This document shows positions 31,987 to 44,000 of a stretch of 64,000 nucleotides of DNA, one piece after another. Location of the stretch: assembly GCA_030272155.1 (NCBI GenBank), contig CP126191.1, forward strand, positions 2,316,501 through 2,380,500, given 5' to 3'. The notes under the pieces were generated by a model. The model had not been told where the DNA came from. It saw nothing but the letters and a program-made list of their open reading frames with translations, and searched no databases. The position numbers were made by a program, and so were the translations under genes. The DNA comes from Tetradesmus obliquus. Its lineage: Eukaryota > Chlorophyta > Chlorophyceae > Sphaeropleales > Scenedesmaceae. Each line of letters starts with the position of its first letter. Positions within the stretch are counted from its first letter, which is position 1.

Positions 31987-34900
31987 ATGGGCAGCAACCG
32001 GACTGGACGCAAGCGGTCTTCCAAGGCCAGTGCCATGGTCGGTGCTACTCCTATGTCGGACGGCCTCACTGACTTGATCCACGGCAAGGGCCTTGCGGCT
32101 GCTGGCAGGGACCTGGACAGGGGCAAGGACCCCAGGGAGCTGTCAAAGGTGTCTGTTGGCAACTTCTTCACTGCTGTGCCGCGTACTGCCGTGCTCAACG
32201 ATGATGAAAACGCCCCAGACACCTTCAAGCACAATGACGCTGCCCCACCTGGCCTGGGGGAGATATCTGGAGGTGAGCAGCGCCGCCGCCAGCAGCAGGG
32301 GCGCAGCTGCTGTCAGCACGCTGCCAGCATGCTTGACCGGCAGCAGTCTGTGCTCATGTTAGACTGCATTGCCTCCACTGGGTGAGAGTTGTGGAAACAC
32401 CCGGCTTGCACAGCACACAAATCTTGTCAGAGGCACAGCAGTGCCAGAAGCGACACCATGGAGTGTGTCTGGCCGGCTGTTGAATTGTGCTGAGCCGGGC
32501 ACATATTAGGTTAAACTGCGCAACCGGAGACTGAATGTTACTTGCATTCATCGCACTCAAATGGTGTGTATGCATCATGTCAAGTTTGACAAGACAAGGT
32601 GTGAAGTTCGTGCATGACACGACCAAACCAAATTTCTGGTGACCGATGCATTGCAGTCACACCCTGATGCTCTGCTCTGCCCCCAACCTCACACACCTCT
32701 TCTTGCTGTGGCCCTGCTGCTCCTGGTCTGCCCCCCCGCTGCTCTCCCTCCGCGCGCATCCAGTCATGTGGGCCAAAACTGCCGCCAGCAAGGGCGGCGC
32801 GCGCGACCCTGCTGCTGCGCCCGCCAACCGCCTGGGCCACATCCTGTCTGACATGGCTGAGCTTGAGGCGGGCGGCGCTGACGCTGCACTGATGAGCGCG
32901 CAGGGCTTCAGGGCGTACGCGCAGGAGGGCATCTGGGTGAGCTGAAGGACAGACGATTGTGGCCCTGCTGCTGCTGCTGCTGCTGCTGCTGGCTGCTGCA
33001 TGCGGTGCAGTGCTTGTTACGCATCAGCCATGTGCGCGCGGGTGCCTGCGAGCTGGGCTGCCTGCTGGTGTGTATGGTTGGGCATGCTGGCTTGCTCAGC
33101 CAGGCTGTAACAAGGCATCCTGCAGGCAGGTGTGCTGTGAGTGCCAGATGTAACGGCTGTGGCTGCATGCATGCACTCACTGCTTGCCTGCCTGCCTGCT
33201 CCTCTACCCATATACATCTGTAACATCTTCTGCTTGCTTGCGCACGCTGGCACTGACGACCCCACGGCTAGAGACGAGGCTCTGCAGCAGCCCTCCCACA
33301 CACTTGGGTTGAGCTCGCTTTATGCCGCTGCCAAACCCCACCGGACGCCCAGCCCATCTTGCCAGATACACGCGCCCAAAGGGTTGTTTGTACACATGCC
33401 CACCAGCTCACTGCCTGCCTGCCTGCCTGTCCTGCCGCCTATGCCTGATCACTGCCTGCTATATTCCGTACCACCACCTCCAGGGCGTGCGTGCGGCTGG
33501 CGAGGCTGACGACGCCCCTCTGGATGAGAGTGATGCGCTGCAGGTGGCTGCACGCATGCGGCTGCTGTGGGGGCACTGGCGCAAGCTCAGCGAGCAGCAG
33601 CAGCGCGCCTGGGGCGACAAGCAGCTGGGTGAGTGGGGCTGTGCTTGTGTGGGGCTGCGCTCGTTATGCAAGGATGATTGCTGGTAGTGAGGCAGGGGGC
33701 ACGCAGATCTGCTGCAGCTGCTTGATGTTGCAACAAAGATCAATGCATCTGCGTCTGGTCTCACAGCTCATCACAGGCGTCAACACTGTGCACAATACAT
33801 GCCAGCGCCATGCTGCCATGCTCACCCCGCCTCCCCACACCTCAACCGCCAGCCCTTGACATTTCGCGTGTGTTGCTGCTGCGCGCTGCGCCCTTCATCA
33901 CTCCCATCACTCCCCATCCCACCCATCCTCGCGAATCCCTCCCATTCCTCCCACCACGTAGCCTCCGAGGCCGCAGCCACAGTGCAGCGCGGCAAGCAGG
34001 CCGCCCACCCCAGCAGCAAGCCCAAGGGCCGCCGCCCCGGCTCTGCTGCTGCAGGCCCCAGCCACGCCGCCGCAGACATTGATGCGCTGCCCAGCCACCA
34101 GCGTGCCCGCAAGGGTGCTGCCAAGGCCAAGGGCAGGGCAGCAGCAGCAGAGGGGGATGAACTGGATGCAGAGTACAGGCGCGCTGAGGCGATGCGCAGC
34201 AGCAACCTGGCGCTGCTGGCTGAGATGCGGCTGTGGGAGGAGCAGGACCAGGAGGCTGAGGACGCCGCTGCTGCAGGAGTGGTGAGTAGAGCTGGCAGTG
34301 TCACATGCAGTGTGGTAGTTGGTTTCGCAGGGAGCGAGCGGAGGGAAGGGTGCAGCAGCTGCAGTGCACCGTTGTACAGCAAGGCACCAGCACATCATGC
34401 TTGCCCTTTCTCTTTGGCTTCTACAATGGCGTGTATGTGCTGGCGCGGGTGCATGTTGCCTGTTGCGGCTTGTTGCCTGCTGATATAGCCCACACCCTGT
34501 ATCACAACACAAATGTTTGTGCTGCCTCTGCTGTGCTGCCTCACCTGTCAGACTGTGGAGCAGCTGCGTGAGCAGCGCGAGCAGGAGGAGGCAGACGCAG
34601 CTGCTGCAGCAGGTGCCGACCAGGGCCAGGCGGATGATGACCAGCAGCAGGAGGAGGAGCAGCAGGATGGTGCCGGCAAGCGCGGCAGGAAGCGCAAGGC
34701 GGCAGCTGCTGCAACAGCAGGTGAGCACGGCTGCAGGCAGGGGGACAGGCAACCATGCAGTAATAAATGGTGTGTAACGGCTGCTGCTGTGATGGGTCAA
34801 AGGCTGCTGATCTTTCCTTTGGAGTAGCAGAGCGCCAGCTTGTGTGCGTGCTGCTGGTTTTGACATGAGATGCTACTTGCTGTCATTAGGCTGCTGTGAT

Positions 34901-37061
34901 AAGGTGCCTGCATTTGCAGGACAGCTGGCTGCAGTATGGTTTCCTACCATGCACTTCTGCCGTTGCTGTGCCTAACCCACCTCACTGCTGTCGCTGTGTC
35001 ACTGCTATCGCTGTGTCACCGCTGCAGGGCGCGGCCGCCGCAGCGCAGCAGCTGCAGAGGAGGATGCATCAGAGGAGGAGGAGCAGCAGCAGCAGCGCGC
35101 ACCGCAGGCCAAGCGTGTCAAGGGCACCAAGGCTGCTCAGCGCAAGGCTGTCAAGGCAGCAGCACGCAAGCCTGCTGCTGCTGATGTTGATGACAGCGAC
35201 GCAGATGAGCCTGCTGCTGCTGCTGCTGGCCCCAGCAAGGCTGCTGCCAAGTCAAAGAGCGGCAAGGCTGCTGCTGCTGCTGCTGCTGGCAGCAGCAGGC
35301 GGGCTGCAGCCAAGGGCCGGAAGCCGGAGGGCCTTGCGTATGTGGAGAGTGAGGAGGAGAGTGAGGAGGAGGATGCTGTGGGGGATGAGGAGATGGCTGA
35401 GATGGCTGCTGCGCTGTCTGAGGGCGACGACTCTGACGCAGACGCGAGCTCTGGAGAGGAGGGTGAGCAGGGTGCTGCGGCTGAACGCTGTGGTGACTGT
35501 GGCGGGGAGTGACTGACTGCCTGGCTGGCTGGCTGGCTGGCTGGCTTGAGTGGGTTGATCGCCTGTAGCTTCATCATCAGCTGACTGTACGTGCTGTCAC
35601 ATCCGGTTCCTGTGGGCTGCTTGACAATGCTACGCATCTATCCCCTCGATCTACAAAGCTCTGCGGGTGCGCCTTTGTTGAATTTTGCTGCTGCTGCTGC
35701 TGCTGCTGCTGCAGATGATGAGGTTGAGGAAGAGGAGGAGCAGCAGGCACAGCCCAAGAGCAAGAAGCAGCCGGCTGGTGCGGCAGCTGGCAAGGCCCGC
35801 AGCAACCCCAGCCTGGCTGCAGCGCGCGCAGAGGCTGAGGCTGCACGCAAGGCGGCACAGGCAGCGGCAGCCGCCGCCACAGCTGCTGCTGCTGCAGCGC
35901 AGGCCCAGGCTGCTGCTGCTGAGGCTGCTGCTGCCCAGCTGGCTGCTGCCGAGGAGGCTGCTGCTGGCAAGGGCAAGGGCAAGGCTGGCAGGCCCGGCAG
36001 CAGCAAGAAGGCAGCAGCAGCAGCAGACAAGAACGTGAGCTGAACAGCAGCTCTGCGATAGATCATGGATGACAGGCCCTTGTCCTGCTAACCGCAAGTT
36101 GCGCAACACCCTCTCCACTGCTTGCGCCAGCACATGCTTGCGTACATTGCTGGCAAGTACAGGTGCATGCGTTTCCGCGTGGCGAAACCTTCGTGTGACC
36201 ACATGCTGTGTGTGTTGTTTGCTGCTGCAGGCCACAGCCAAGCCTTCAGAGGAGGGCAGCAAGAAGCGCCGCGCAGCAGCAGCAGATGAGGAAGATGAGC
36301 CAGAGCCTGCTGCTTCTGGCAAGGCACGCAAGCAGTCTGCCGGCAAGCCTGCGGCCACCGCAGGCCCGCAGCAGCAGTCGCCGCGCCGCAGCGGGCGCAG
36401 CCAGCGCAGGGAGGGAGAGGCTGACGAGGACGGGCCGGCAGTCAGCGGCGCAGGTGTGTGCGCCACATCAGTGCGCTGCTGTATCGCTCCTGCAGCACAA
36501 GCGCATGCGTGCTGCGCACATGCATGGCACGTGTTTGCAGCCTCACACATCTGCAGGATTGTGGATGTGGCTGGTAACACACCATTGAGTAGCTCACCTC
36601 TCTGCTGCTGCTGCTGTTGCTGCTGCTGGCTGCTGCAGGCCCCTCCTCTGCGGTGCGCCGCGGGCGCTCTGCTGCCGTGGGCGGCGCGCTGGCTGCGCAG
36701 CACGAGAAGCACATCGAGCTGCTGGAGGACGCGCTCTTCAGCAACACGCGCCGCAAGAGGTGCGCCGCGGCAGCTTGCGCCTGTGTGTGTGCAACTTGTG
36801 ATGATTGCACCATATGTGTGAGCTAGCAAACTCAAGTCAAACAGTGACAGCTAGACAGCTCGGTGCATTGCAGGCACACGCGGTTTGTGTCACAGTGCAC
36901 TGTTGCTGAACACGCTTTCTTTGCTGCTGCTGCTGCTGCTGCTGTCGCTGTTTGCTGTTTGCAGCACTGGCCGTGCCGACAGCCCTGGCCTGGTGGCGCT
37001 GGCTGCTGCAGCAGCAGCGCAGGGTGCGCGCCCCAGCAGGCTGGGCAGGAGCAAGAAGTGA
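31987..37061 (+). CDS. Ala/Lys/acidic-rich nuclear protein with weak HMG-box-like segment
   Basis: Ten exons join in phase: 31987-32272, 32764-32936, 33484-33628, 33962-34281, 34552-34720, 35028-35462, 35715-36034, 36231-36453, 36639-36759 and 36965-37061, giving about 762 aa. The start context is AAAATGG. The residues across exons 2-4 (FRAYAQEGIW, ARMRLLWGHWRKLSEQQQRA, WGDKQLASEAA) resemble an HMG box in spacing and Trp placement, but this is weak. The rest is low-complexity: basic KGRKP/RRGR clusters, Ala/Lys runs like a histone H1 tail, long Glu/Asp/Ser blocks, and many likely nuclear localisation signals (KRGRKRK). The C-terminus is conserved-looking (HEKHIELLEDALFSNTRRKR) and ends LGRSKK. 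A chromatin or nucleolar role is inference. Two introns end with CTG runs at the acceptor. Confidence 0.72.
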
Positions 37062-38498
37062 GCAGGCCGCCATATGACTTGCATGGGCAGCGCCTGCGTC
37101 TTCAACAGTTATGGAGCCTGCATCCCGATGCATGGCCAGGAGCTGGCTAGGCAGCAAGAGGAGCAGCTCCTGCTGCATGGCTTGCCTGGGTGTGTATGTG
37201 TATGCTGCCAGCAGCTGTGCAGACGCCTGGAGTGTTGTGGTTGGAGTTGTGCGGATGTGCCAATGGGTTCAGAGTCTGTGTTGTGTGGCAGCGCTGTCGT
37301 TGCTGGGCAGGGGTGGGTGAGGTGGCATGGCACGCAATCAATGCTGCTGGTGGGTGGTGCGAGCTGTGGCAAGCGCACACATGTGCAATCATTTGTGGCG
37401 CTGGTGGTGTTTGCCCACACGTGGGTTTGTTCAGCCTTCAACTCTACCACAGGCGCAGCCTTCAACTCTACCACCACAGGCGCTGCATTTATGGCACCGT
37501 GAGACGCTGGTTGCACCCCAAGCTGGGCAAGTGATATCTCGAGCAGGCTGGGACGGTGTTGGCTGCATTTGCAAGCACTACACTGCACAACCATACAAAG
37601 GCTTCGCTGATGCTGGGTGCTGCGCTGTGCTCATGCCCATCTTGATGTGGCAATGTATACTGCACACTGACGGGCGAGGGAATGTTGCGTATCCAGGGAG
37701 ATACTAGCAAGCGGTTGTTCCTATACGGCACACCTTGACCTGTTATTAGTTGTTTGACCTCAGCAACTGCTTACAAATGATTGTGCCTCTCATTGTGCTG
37801 GGGGCACAGCTTGGGCCTTGCACAAGTGATCCTTTGCAGCACTCTCAGGGCCTTGCTGGGTGCTGCACTCAATTACCATACAATCCGATTGTGGCTAATG
37901 GTCTTTCGTGATCTGCATGTTCTGGATAAAACGGCTGTTGTGTAGGCTTTATATTATGCATCTTAGGCAGGTTTTGGCTGCCAATCTTGGTGGTATACGT
38001 CTGTGGCGTTCCTATGTTGTGGCCCCTGTGTTGCAGCGACATTTTCGCAATGCAGCAGGGCTCCATACGCCTGGCACTGTCTTGTGTACTTGTGCCATTA
38101 TCAAAAACGTGCATCGGCACCTGCAATGCACGGTATACCACATGCCATGGGTGTTCGTAAATGCATGGTGCACAACATTCAATCAATCAAGTTGACGTGT
38201 ACAAGGTGCAAACCTTGGTGTTCTGCCAGTAGCCAGGTGCCTGTCCCTGTCCTTGTACAAACTGTTGCCATAGCATGTTCGATATTCTGCATCACTTTAG
38301 CAGCAGTGGTTCAATTCCCAGGACCACTCTGTTGTTTTGGAACGGTGTCTGTAACATGTTTTGAAAAATGCCGGACTGTCTGGTGCAAGACCACGCGCAG
38401 TCAATTTCAGATGCTCTCGACTTAAAGCAGAGCACGTGTCCTGGTTTGAGTGATGCTTTGTCAGCGGGGCTCTGTAATGAAGCAGTGCGTCAGACACT
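37062..38498. other. Intergenic; no gene seen
   Basis: GT-rich 3' region of the HMG-like gene followed by more AT-rich sequence. The first sense-strand TGTAA noticed is near 38348. Open frames here are short, without domains or phase-consistent exon partners. Confidence 0.4.
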
Positions 38499-39265
38499 AT
38501 GCACGCACCACCGGCATCCCGCGTTATCGCTGGTATGCCTGAGCTGCCATGCCGGAAAGAATTACACCAGTACTTTGTCACGCACGCGCTCCTGGACTGT
38601 GCGAAGCTGCCCGAGGTCAGTGATCCAGCTGTGATTTTGTGCAGTTGTAGTTCCCTGCAGCTGGGATTGCTGCTGTAGCAGCTGCTTCTGCTGGTGTATC
38701 ACTGCACTGCTTGTAACATCTGATCTGGACAAGCAGCAACTGATAGTATTGTGCTTGGCTGTCCCTGCAGGACGATGGGGTGTTGGCTCAGCCACGTTCC
38801 CAGCAAGCAAGTAGCAGCAGCTGGCAGTGCTCCTCTCTACAGGCAGCGTACCAGGCAGCATTACTGCAGTACGGCGATGATCCAGCAGATCTGCAGCACC
38901 TCATCGCCACCTATGCCTCTGCTGTGCTGCGCGTCAGCCAGTCGCTTGGCAGTGCAGCAGGGCAGCTGCTGCAGCAGCGTGCCTTCAGCGCAGCAGACCA
39001 GGTGCACAGCCAGCTTGGGAGCTTGCAACGTGACCAGCAGCTGCTTGCAGTAGCAAGGAAGGCATTAGCATGTGCTGCAATGCCGGAAGCATGCTTGCAA
39101 CAGCCAGAATACGTCCCAGAGCAACACATGCGTGAGCCGCAGCAGGACCTCTTGCAGCAGCCAGTGCAGGAGCAATTGGGTCACAGTTGGCGGCAGACAC
39201 TTGAGCAAGTAAAAGCATCAAGCTGCGAAGATGCTGGCAATGATTGGCAGCCCCTGTTCAGCTGA
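38499..39265 (+). CDS. Small unrecognised helical protein (two exons supported)
   Basis: Exon 38499-38615 (MHAPPASRVIAG... HALLDCAKLPE) joins in phase to 38771-39265, giving 203 aa. The sequence is helix-rich with heptad-like Leu spacing (AAYQAALLQYG, LQHLIATYASAVLRVSQSL, QVHSQLGSLQRDQQLL), suggesting a coiled coil. I do not recognise the family. The 3' end may be longer: an alternative GTAAAAG donor lies near 39209, and a Gln-rich coiled-coil-like frame continues at about 39365-39567, but I could not join it in phase. Confidence 0.5.
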
Positions 39266-41037
39266 AGTGTCAGTTGCAGCGCTTTGACTGGTTGCATGGC
39301 TTGGTAGTCAGGAGTCGCAGGGGTCAAACCCATTTCCTGCAAGCATTGCTCTGCAGTGCACAGCATGCAGAGGGAACAGCAGCAGCAGTACCAGCCTGCA
39401 CTGGCACTCCTATGCCAGGACACCACCTGCAGGCGGGAAGCAGCTCACCGCGCCTGGCAGCTGCTGGCCGGTTCAGAGCGCTGTTTGCTTTCACAAAAGA
39501 AGGACGCACTTGCCCATCGCACAGCGCAGCAGAGGCCTTGCTGGGCAGCGAGCAGCTGGTGATCCTGCATCAACTGGTGTGCCGCACTTGGTGCTGGCAC
39601 GTTCAAGAGGCTGCTACTGCGCCGCCAGACAGCCAGGTGAGCACACGTAGGATGGGTGGACGCAAATTATCGGCTTCTGCAGCTTGCTGATGCTTGTAGG
39701 GGAAATGTGCAAACAGATTCGTTGATTGCATACGGTTGCGTGTTGACATTGCCTGTTCAGGGCAATGCAGTTGGTGTTTTTGACACAAGCGGTTTGTGCT
39801 TTCTGCCGGACAGTAAAGGGCTCTTGTTGCAGCAAAACAACCAGCCCCCTGCCCAAAGAAACGGTCCACCTGCTTGTGCTTCTGTGGTGCTGCAACATCG
39901 CTTGCATTGCACACAGTAAGCAAGCACACCTCGCTCACCCCAGCCAATGACGGCTGTTGCTGTCTATGCTCCTTCGCAGGCCCCTGCGTGCAGCATGTGC
40001 GGTGTGCAGTACAGCTGTGAGCAAGCACCTCTTGTATGGCAGGCATCCCCCCCAGCTTGGAAGACTCCTAGGTGTCTGGCAGCCTGCAGGAGCCTGAGGA
40101 TGCTACAACACTTCACACAGCTGTCAGCCCTGAGGCTGCCAGTGCTGCAGCCCTCGTGCCAACGGGGAGAGAGGATGGGAGCCAGCGTGGGCGGGAATAG
40201 ACAGGGGTTGGGGCGCAAGGCACAGCGTGCACATACTCTTCGCTGCATACAGGCTTTGATGATGGTGTAGTGCTCCTTCCTGTTGCCGCTTCATTGGGGC
40301 GCGGGGCCGATGGCGTTGATCCTATGGCTTGATGGGTAACATGATGATTATGATGATACAGGCTTTGTGTGAAAGCCACGCGGGGGGTTACTGTGGAACA
40401 GCAGGAAACAGCGACCAGTTGATTTTTGAGCAACAACAGCAGCTGCAGCAATGAGGGCTGGGCCTCTGACTCAGAAATACTTCGAAAAGTGGTTACACTG
40501 TTACCAAAGTGCCATGCAGTGCACGCGCAGCATGATGTTTGTGACGTCACAGTCTGCAGTGTGTACACACAGCACATTCTGTACAAGCCTTTTATGCCGC
40601 ACTGCGGCTTCAGTTGCACATACTTTGAAAAAGTACACCAAACAATGCAGCGCTGATGCATACGTTGTCAATGCAGCACCACACCATGGTAGCGTGATCT
40701 GTCACACATCCAGTGCTGCCTGCCACCTGTTTAGGCCCTACAATTTGCAGCAGCGGTCACAGCAACCAACAAGCACAACACCAACAACATCATTGCAGCT
40801 GCGATCGATAGCTGTACCACTTGGTGCACACATGCGCAAGGCATTGCACCCGCACGCAGGACCACACCAGGTGGCGTGGCACTTTTGGCACGCGTGACAC
40901 TCGGCAGCGCCAGCCTGCGCAGACCAGCCTGAGCAGACTGGCCTGGCAGCGCCAGCCACACAGCTCACGGCATGTGAGTGAGCAGTACGTTGCATCGTGC
41001 CACTGCAAGGTGTGTATCCTGCAACTCTTTACATGGC
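39266..41037. other. Unresolved + strand exons, SINE-like copy and intergenic DNA
   Basis: Exon-like + strand blocks occur at about 39365-39567 (Gln-rich helix) and 40084-40200 (encoding EPEDATTLHTAVSPEAASAA then a stop). They may be 3' exons of the 38499 gene or another gene. A short SINE-like insertion is at 40247-40367. From 40400 to 41037 only the 3' flank of INO80 is expected. Confidence 0.4.
40247..40367. mobile_element. Second, shorter SINE-like insertion with 12-bp target-site duplications
   Basis: ATACAGGCTTTG at 40247-40258 and 40356-40367 flanks a 97-bp insert ending ATGATGATTATGATG. It shares CCGCT, GGGGCGCGG, GCCGATG and TATGGCTT in the same order with the 3' part of the 27155-27356 insert, and looks like a 5'-truncated member of the same family. 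Confidence 0.7.
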
Positions 41038-44000
41038 TCACCACCCATACTCGCCCACACCGCCACCACCCATATCCCCCCAGTCACCCCCACCCCCAGC
41101 CTCGCCCTGCTTCTTCCGCCCCCTGCCCCTGCGCCCCCTGCCGCGGCCCCTGCCACCCTCCCCAGCCACACCATGGATCTGGCCAGCCTTGCCACTGCCA
41201 GGCGGCCTGCCGCGCCGGCCCCTGCTCCGCCCAGTGCCAGGAGCAGCAGCAGCAGCAGCACCCCTACCGGGCCCAGGGGGCCGCCCCACCCCCCTGCGCT
41301 TGAAGCTCAACGCAGCAACACCCACACCAGCTGAGGCAGCAGCAGCAGCGCCACTAGCACCAGGCAAGCCGCTGCCTGCAGGGCTGGCAGTGCCAGGTGT
41401 TGAAACGCCAGCAAACCCTAAACCGCCGGCGGCTGGTGGCGGCGCTGAACCGCCAGGCTGGAAGCCAAACCCTAAGCCCTGCGGGGACGGCTGCTGCGGG
41501 CCTGCACTGGGAGTGGTGAGCCCGCTGCTGAACCCTGGGATGCGGCCTGCTGTAAACCCTAGGCCCTGCTGCTGCTGCGCTGCCCCGGGGCTGGGGTTTG
41601 TGATGCCATCATCATGGTTTAGCTCGCTCAGGCTCAGTGGATCTAAACCCTGCTTGGCTGCCTCATCTGCCAGGTCATCATCAAACAGCAGGGAGGCCAC
41701 ATCAGCAGCACCCAAAGCAGCAGGCGCATCATCCACAAACATAGCGCCGCCTGAACCTGCCGCTGATGCGCCCGGCCCACCCTCCTCGTCATCTAACTCG
41801 TCATATAACATGTCATCTGGGGCGTTGCCCTGGATCAGCATGTGCTCATCCTCCTCCGCCTCCTCCTCCTGCTCTGCTGCTGCGCCGCCCCCTGCCTCTG
41901 CTGCTGCACCTGCCTCACCACCAGCAGCAGCAGCAGCGCCCTTGTCTCCTGCCATGACCAGGCGCTGCACGTGCGTCTTTGCTGCTGCTGTGGATTGGAT
42001 GCGCTCCTCAATGGTGCCAGCTGTCACGAGGCGGTACACAGTCACCGGCCGTGTCTGGCCCAGCCTGTGGCAGCGGTCCATCGCCTGCAGCCAGCAACAG
42101 CAGCAGCATATCACACATCACAGTCTCGCGTCTCGAGCGTGTACGCTGCTGCAGATGCGGGAGTTATATAAGCCAGCCATACGCGGCACCAGGAGCACGC
42201 AACACACTCAGGCCCACCTACAACTTTCCAGTGCTGGCTGTAACTTTGAGCCCCACCCCCTGCCCCCAAACACCCGTCACCACCCACCTGCAGGTCCATG
42301 GTGGGGTTCCCATCACCGCCACAACACAATGCAACATGCGCCCAGCCGTCCCCACACGCCACGCCTCACCCCCATCCTACCTAACACCCCGCAAGCACAC
42401 CCTCTCCCTCGCACCTGCAGGTCCATGGTGGGGTTCACATGATCTTCACCACGCGACACGACACACATCCAGCCTTCCCGGGCCCCCCCACACCCCTATC
42501 CCACGCAACACTTTGCCCCCCTCCATCCATCCTCCAGGCCTCCCACCTGCAGGTCCATGGTGGGGTTCCAGTCGCTCTCGTAGAAGATGACAGTGTCAGC
42601 CGCCGTCAGGTTGATGCCCAGGCCGCCCGCCCTTGTGCTCAGCAAGAACACAAAGTGGCTGTCGCCGCCCTGCCATGCGTCCACCAGGTCGCGGCGCTCC
42701 GCGATGGGTGTGGAGCCGTCCAGGCGCAGCCAGCGGTGGCGGCGGTACGCAAACAGCTCCTCAAGCAGGTCCATCATGGTCGTCATCTACACGTACATGC
42801 AGCACAGGCAGCAGGGTTAAGGAAAGCATGTGCAAGATGGCAAGGGCAGATGGCAGCTCCTCCAGCAGGTCCATCATGGTCGTCATCTACACATGATCAT
42901 TGCAACAGGCGGCAGGGTTAGGGTTGAGGCAAGCATCGCCAACGTGGCAAGGGCAGGTGGCAGCTCCTCCAGCGGGTCCATCACGGTCGTCGTCGTGGGG
43001 GTGATGAGGGATGCACGTCAGGCAGCAGGCTGCATGAGGGTTAGCGGCAGCAGCAGCCAGCGGTGGCGGCGGTACGCAAACAGCTCCTCGAGCAGGTGCA
43101 TCATGGTCGTCATCTACACGTACATGCAAAGGGGAGGGGGGTAGATGTGCACAGGCAGTAAGAAAGGAGGGTTGATTGAGGCAGCAGCAAACAGACGCAA
43201 ACAGCTCCAGCAGGTCCACCATGGTCGTCATCTCCGGGTGTTCAAAGGACGTAGCATTGAATGAGAGTTGGAGGCAGCAGCAGGTGCACCAGTGGTCGGC
43301 ATTCGTGCACTTGGTGTGTGGTGCCGTACAGACAGGCAGCAGGCAGGTCGTGATCGGTTGAGGGTGAGGAGGTAACAGCAGGTGGACGCGGGTAGCATGC
43401 ATGTGACCATAAACCACGAGGGCACACATATCTCTGCAGCGCTGCACCTGGCAGAAGACCAGCACCCTGTGCCCCCCAGCCTTCAACAGCTCACACAGCA
43501 GTCGCAAAGGCGTCGCATATGCTAGCATTTGCCACCACACACGTACCAATACAATAATGCATCCAGTGGTTCCCCGCACCTGGCAGAAGACCAACACGCG
43601 GTCCCCCTCACCAACACGATCATAGCTACATAGGTACAGAGCTACAGAGCTACTGCATTTCCCGCACCTGGCAGAAGACCAGCACGCGGTGCCCCTCAGC
43701 CTTCAGCGTCATCAGCAGCGAGTCCAGCGCAGTCAGCTTGCCACTGTCACACAGCGCCTTGGCCAGCGCATACGGCTGACCGGGCGGCGCGCTGCCAAAC
43801 ACCTGCAGCAGCGGGCCGGCCAGCGGCTGCCGCGGCGGCTGCGGCAGCAGCGCGGGAGGCGGCGGCAGCGCGTGCCACAGCGGCGGCAGCGGGCTCTGCA
43901 CCACGCGCGGGAAAGAGGAGTATGCCTGCTGCTGCTGTAGCTGCGGGTCTGCTGCGGATTTGGCTGGCGACTCGCGCTGCTGTTGCGGCGGCTGTGGAGG

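Noticed and set aside
38300..38325. GGTTCAATTCC, resembling a tRNA B box
   Set aside because: No A box, acceptor stem or cloverleaf could be drawn around it. No tRNA or rRNA gene was recognised in the window.
41026..41034. TGTAA seven bases after the INO80 stop codon as its poly(A) signal
   Set aside because: It is too close to the stop to be likely; a more distal signal is expected.
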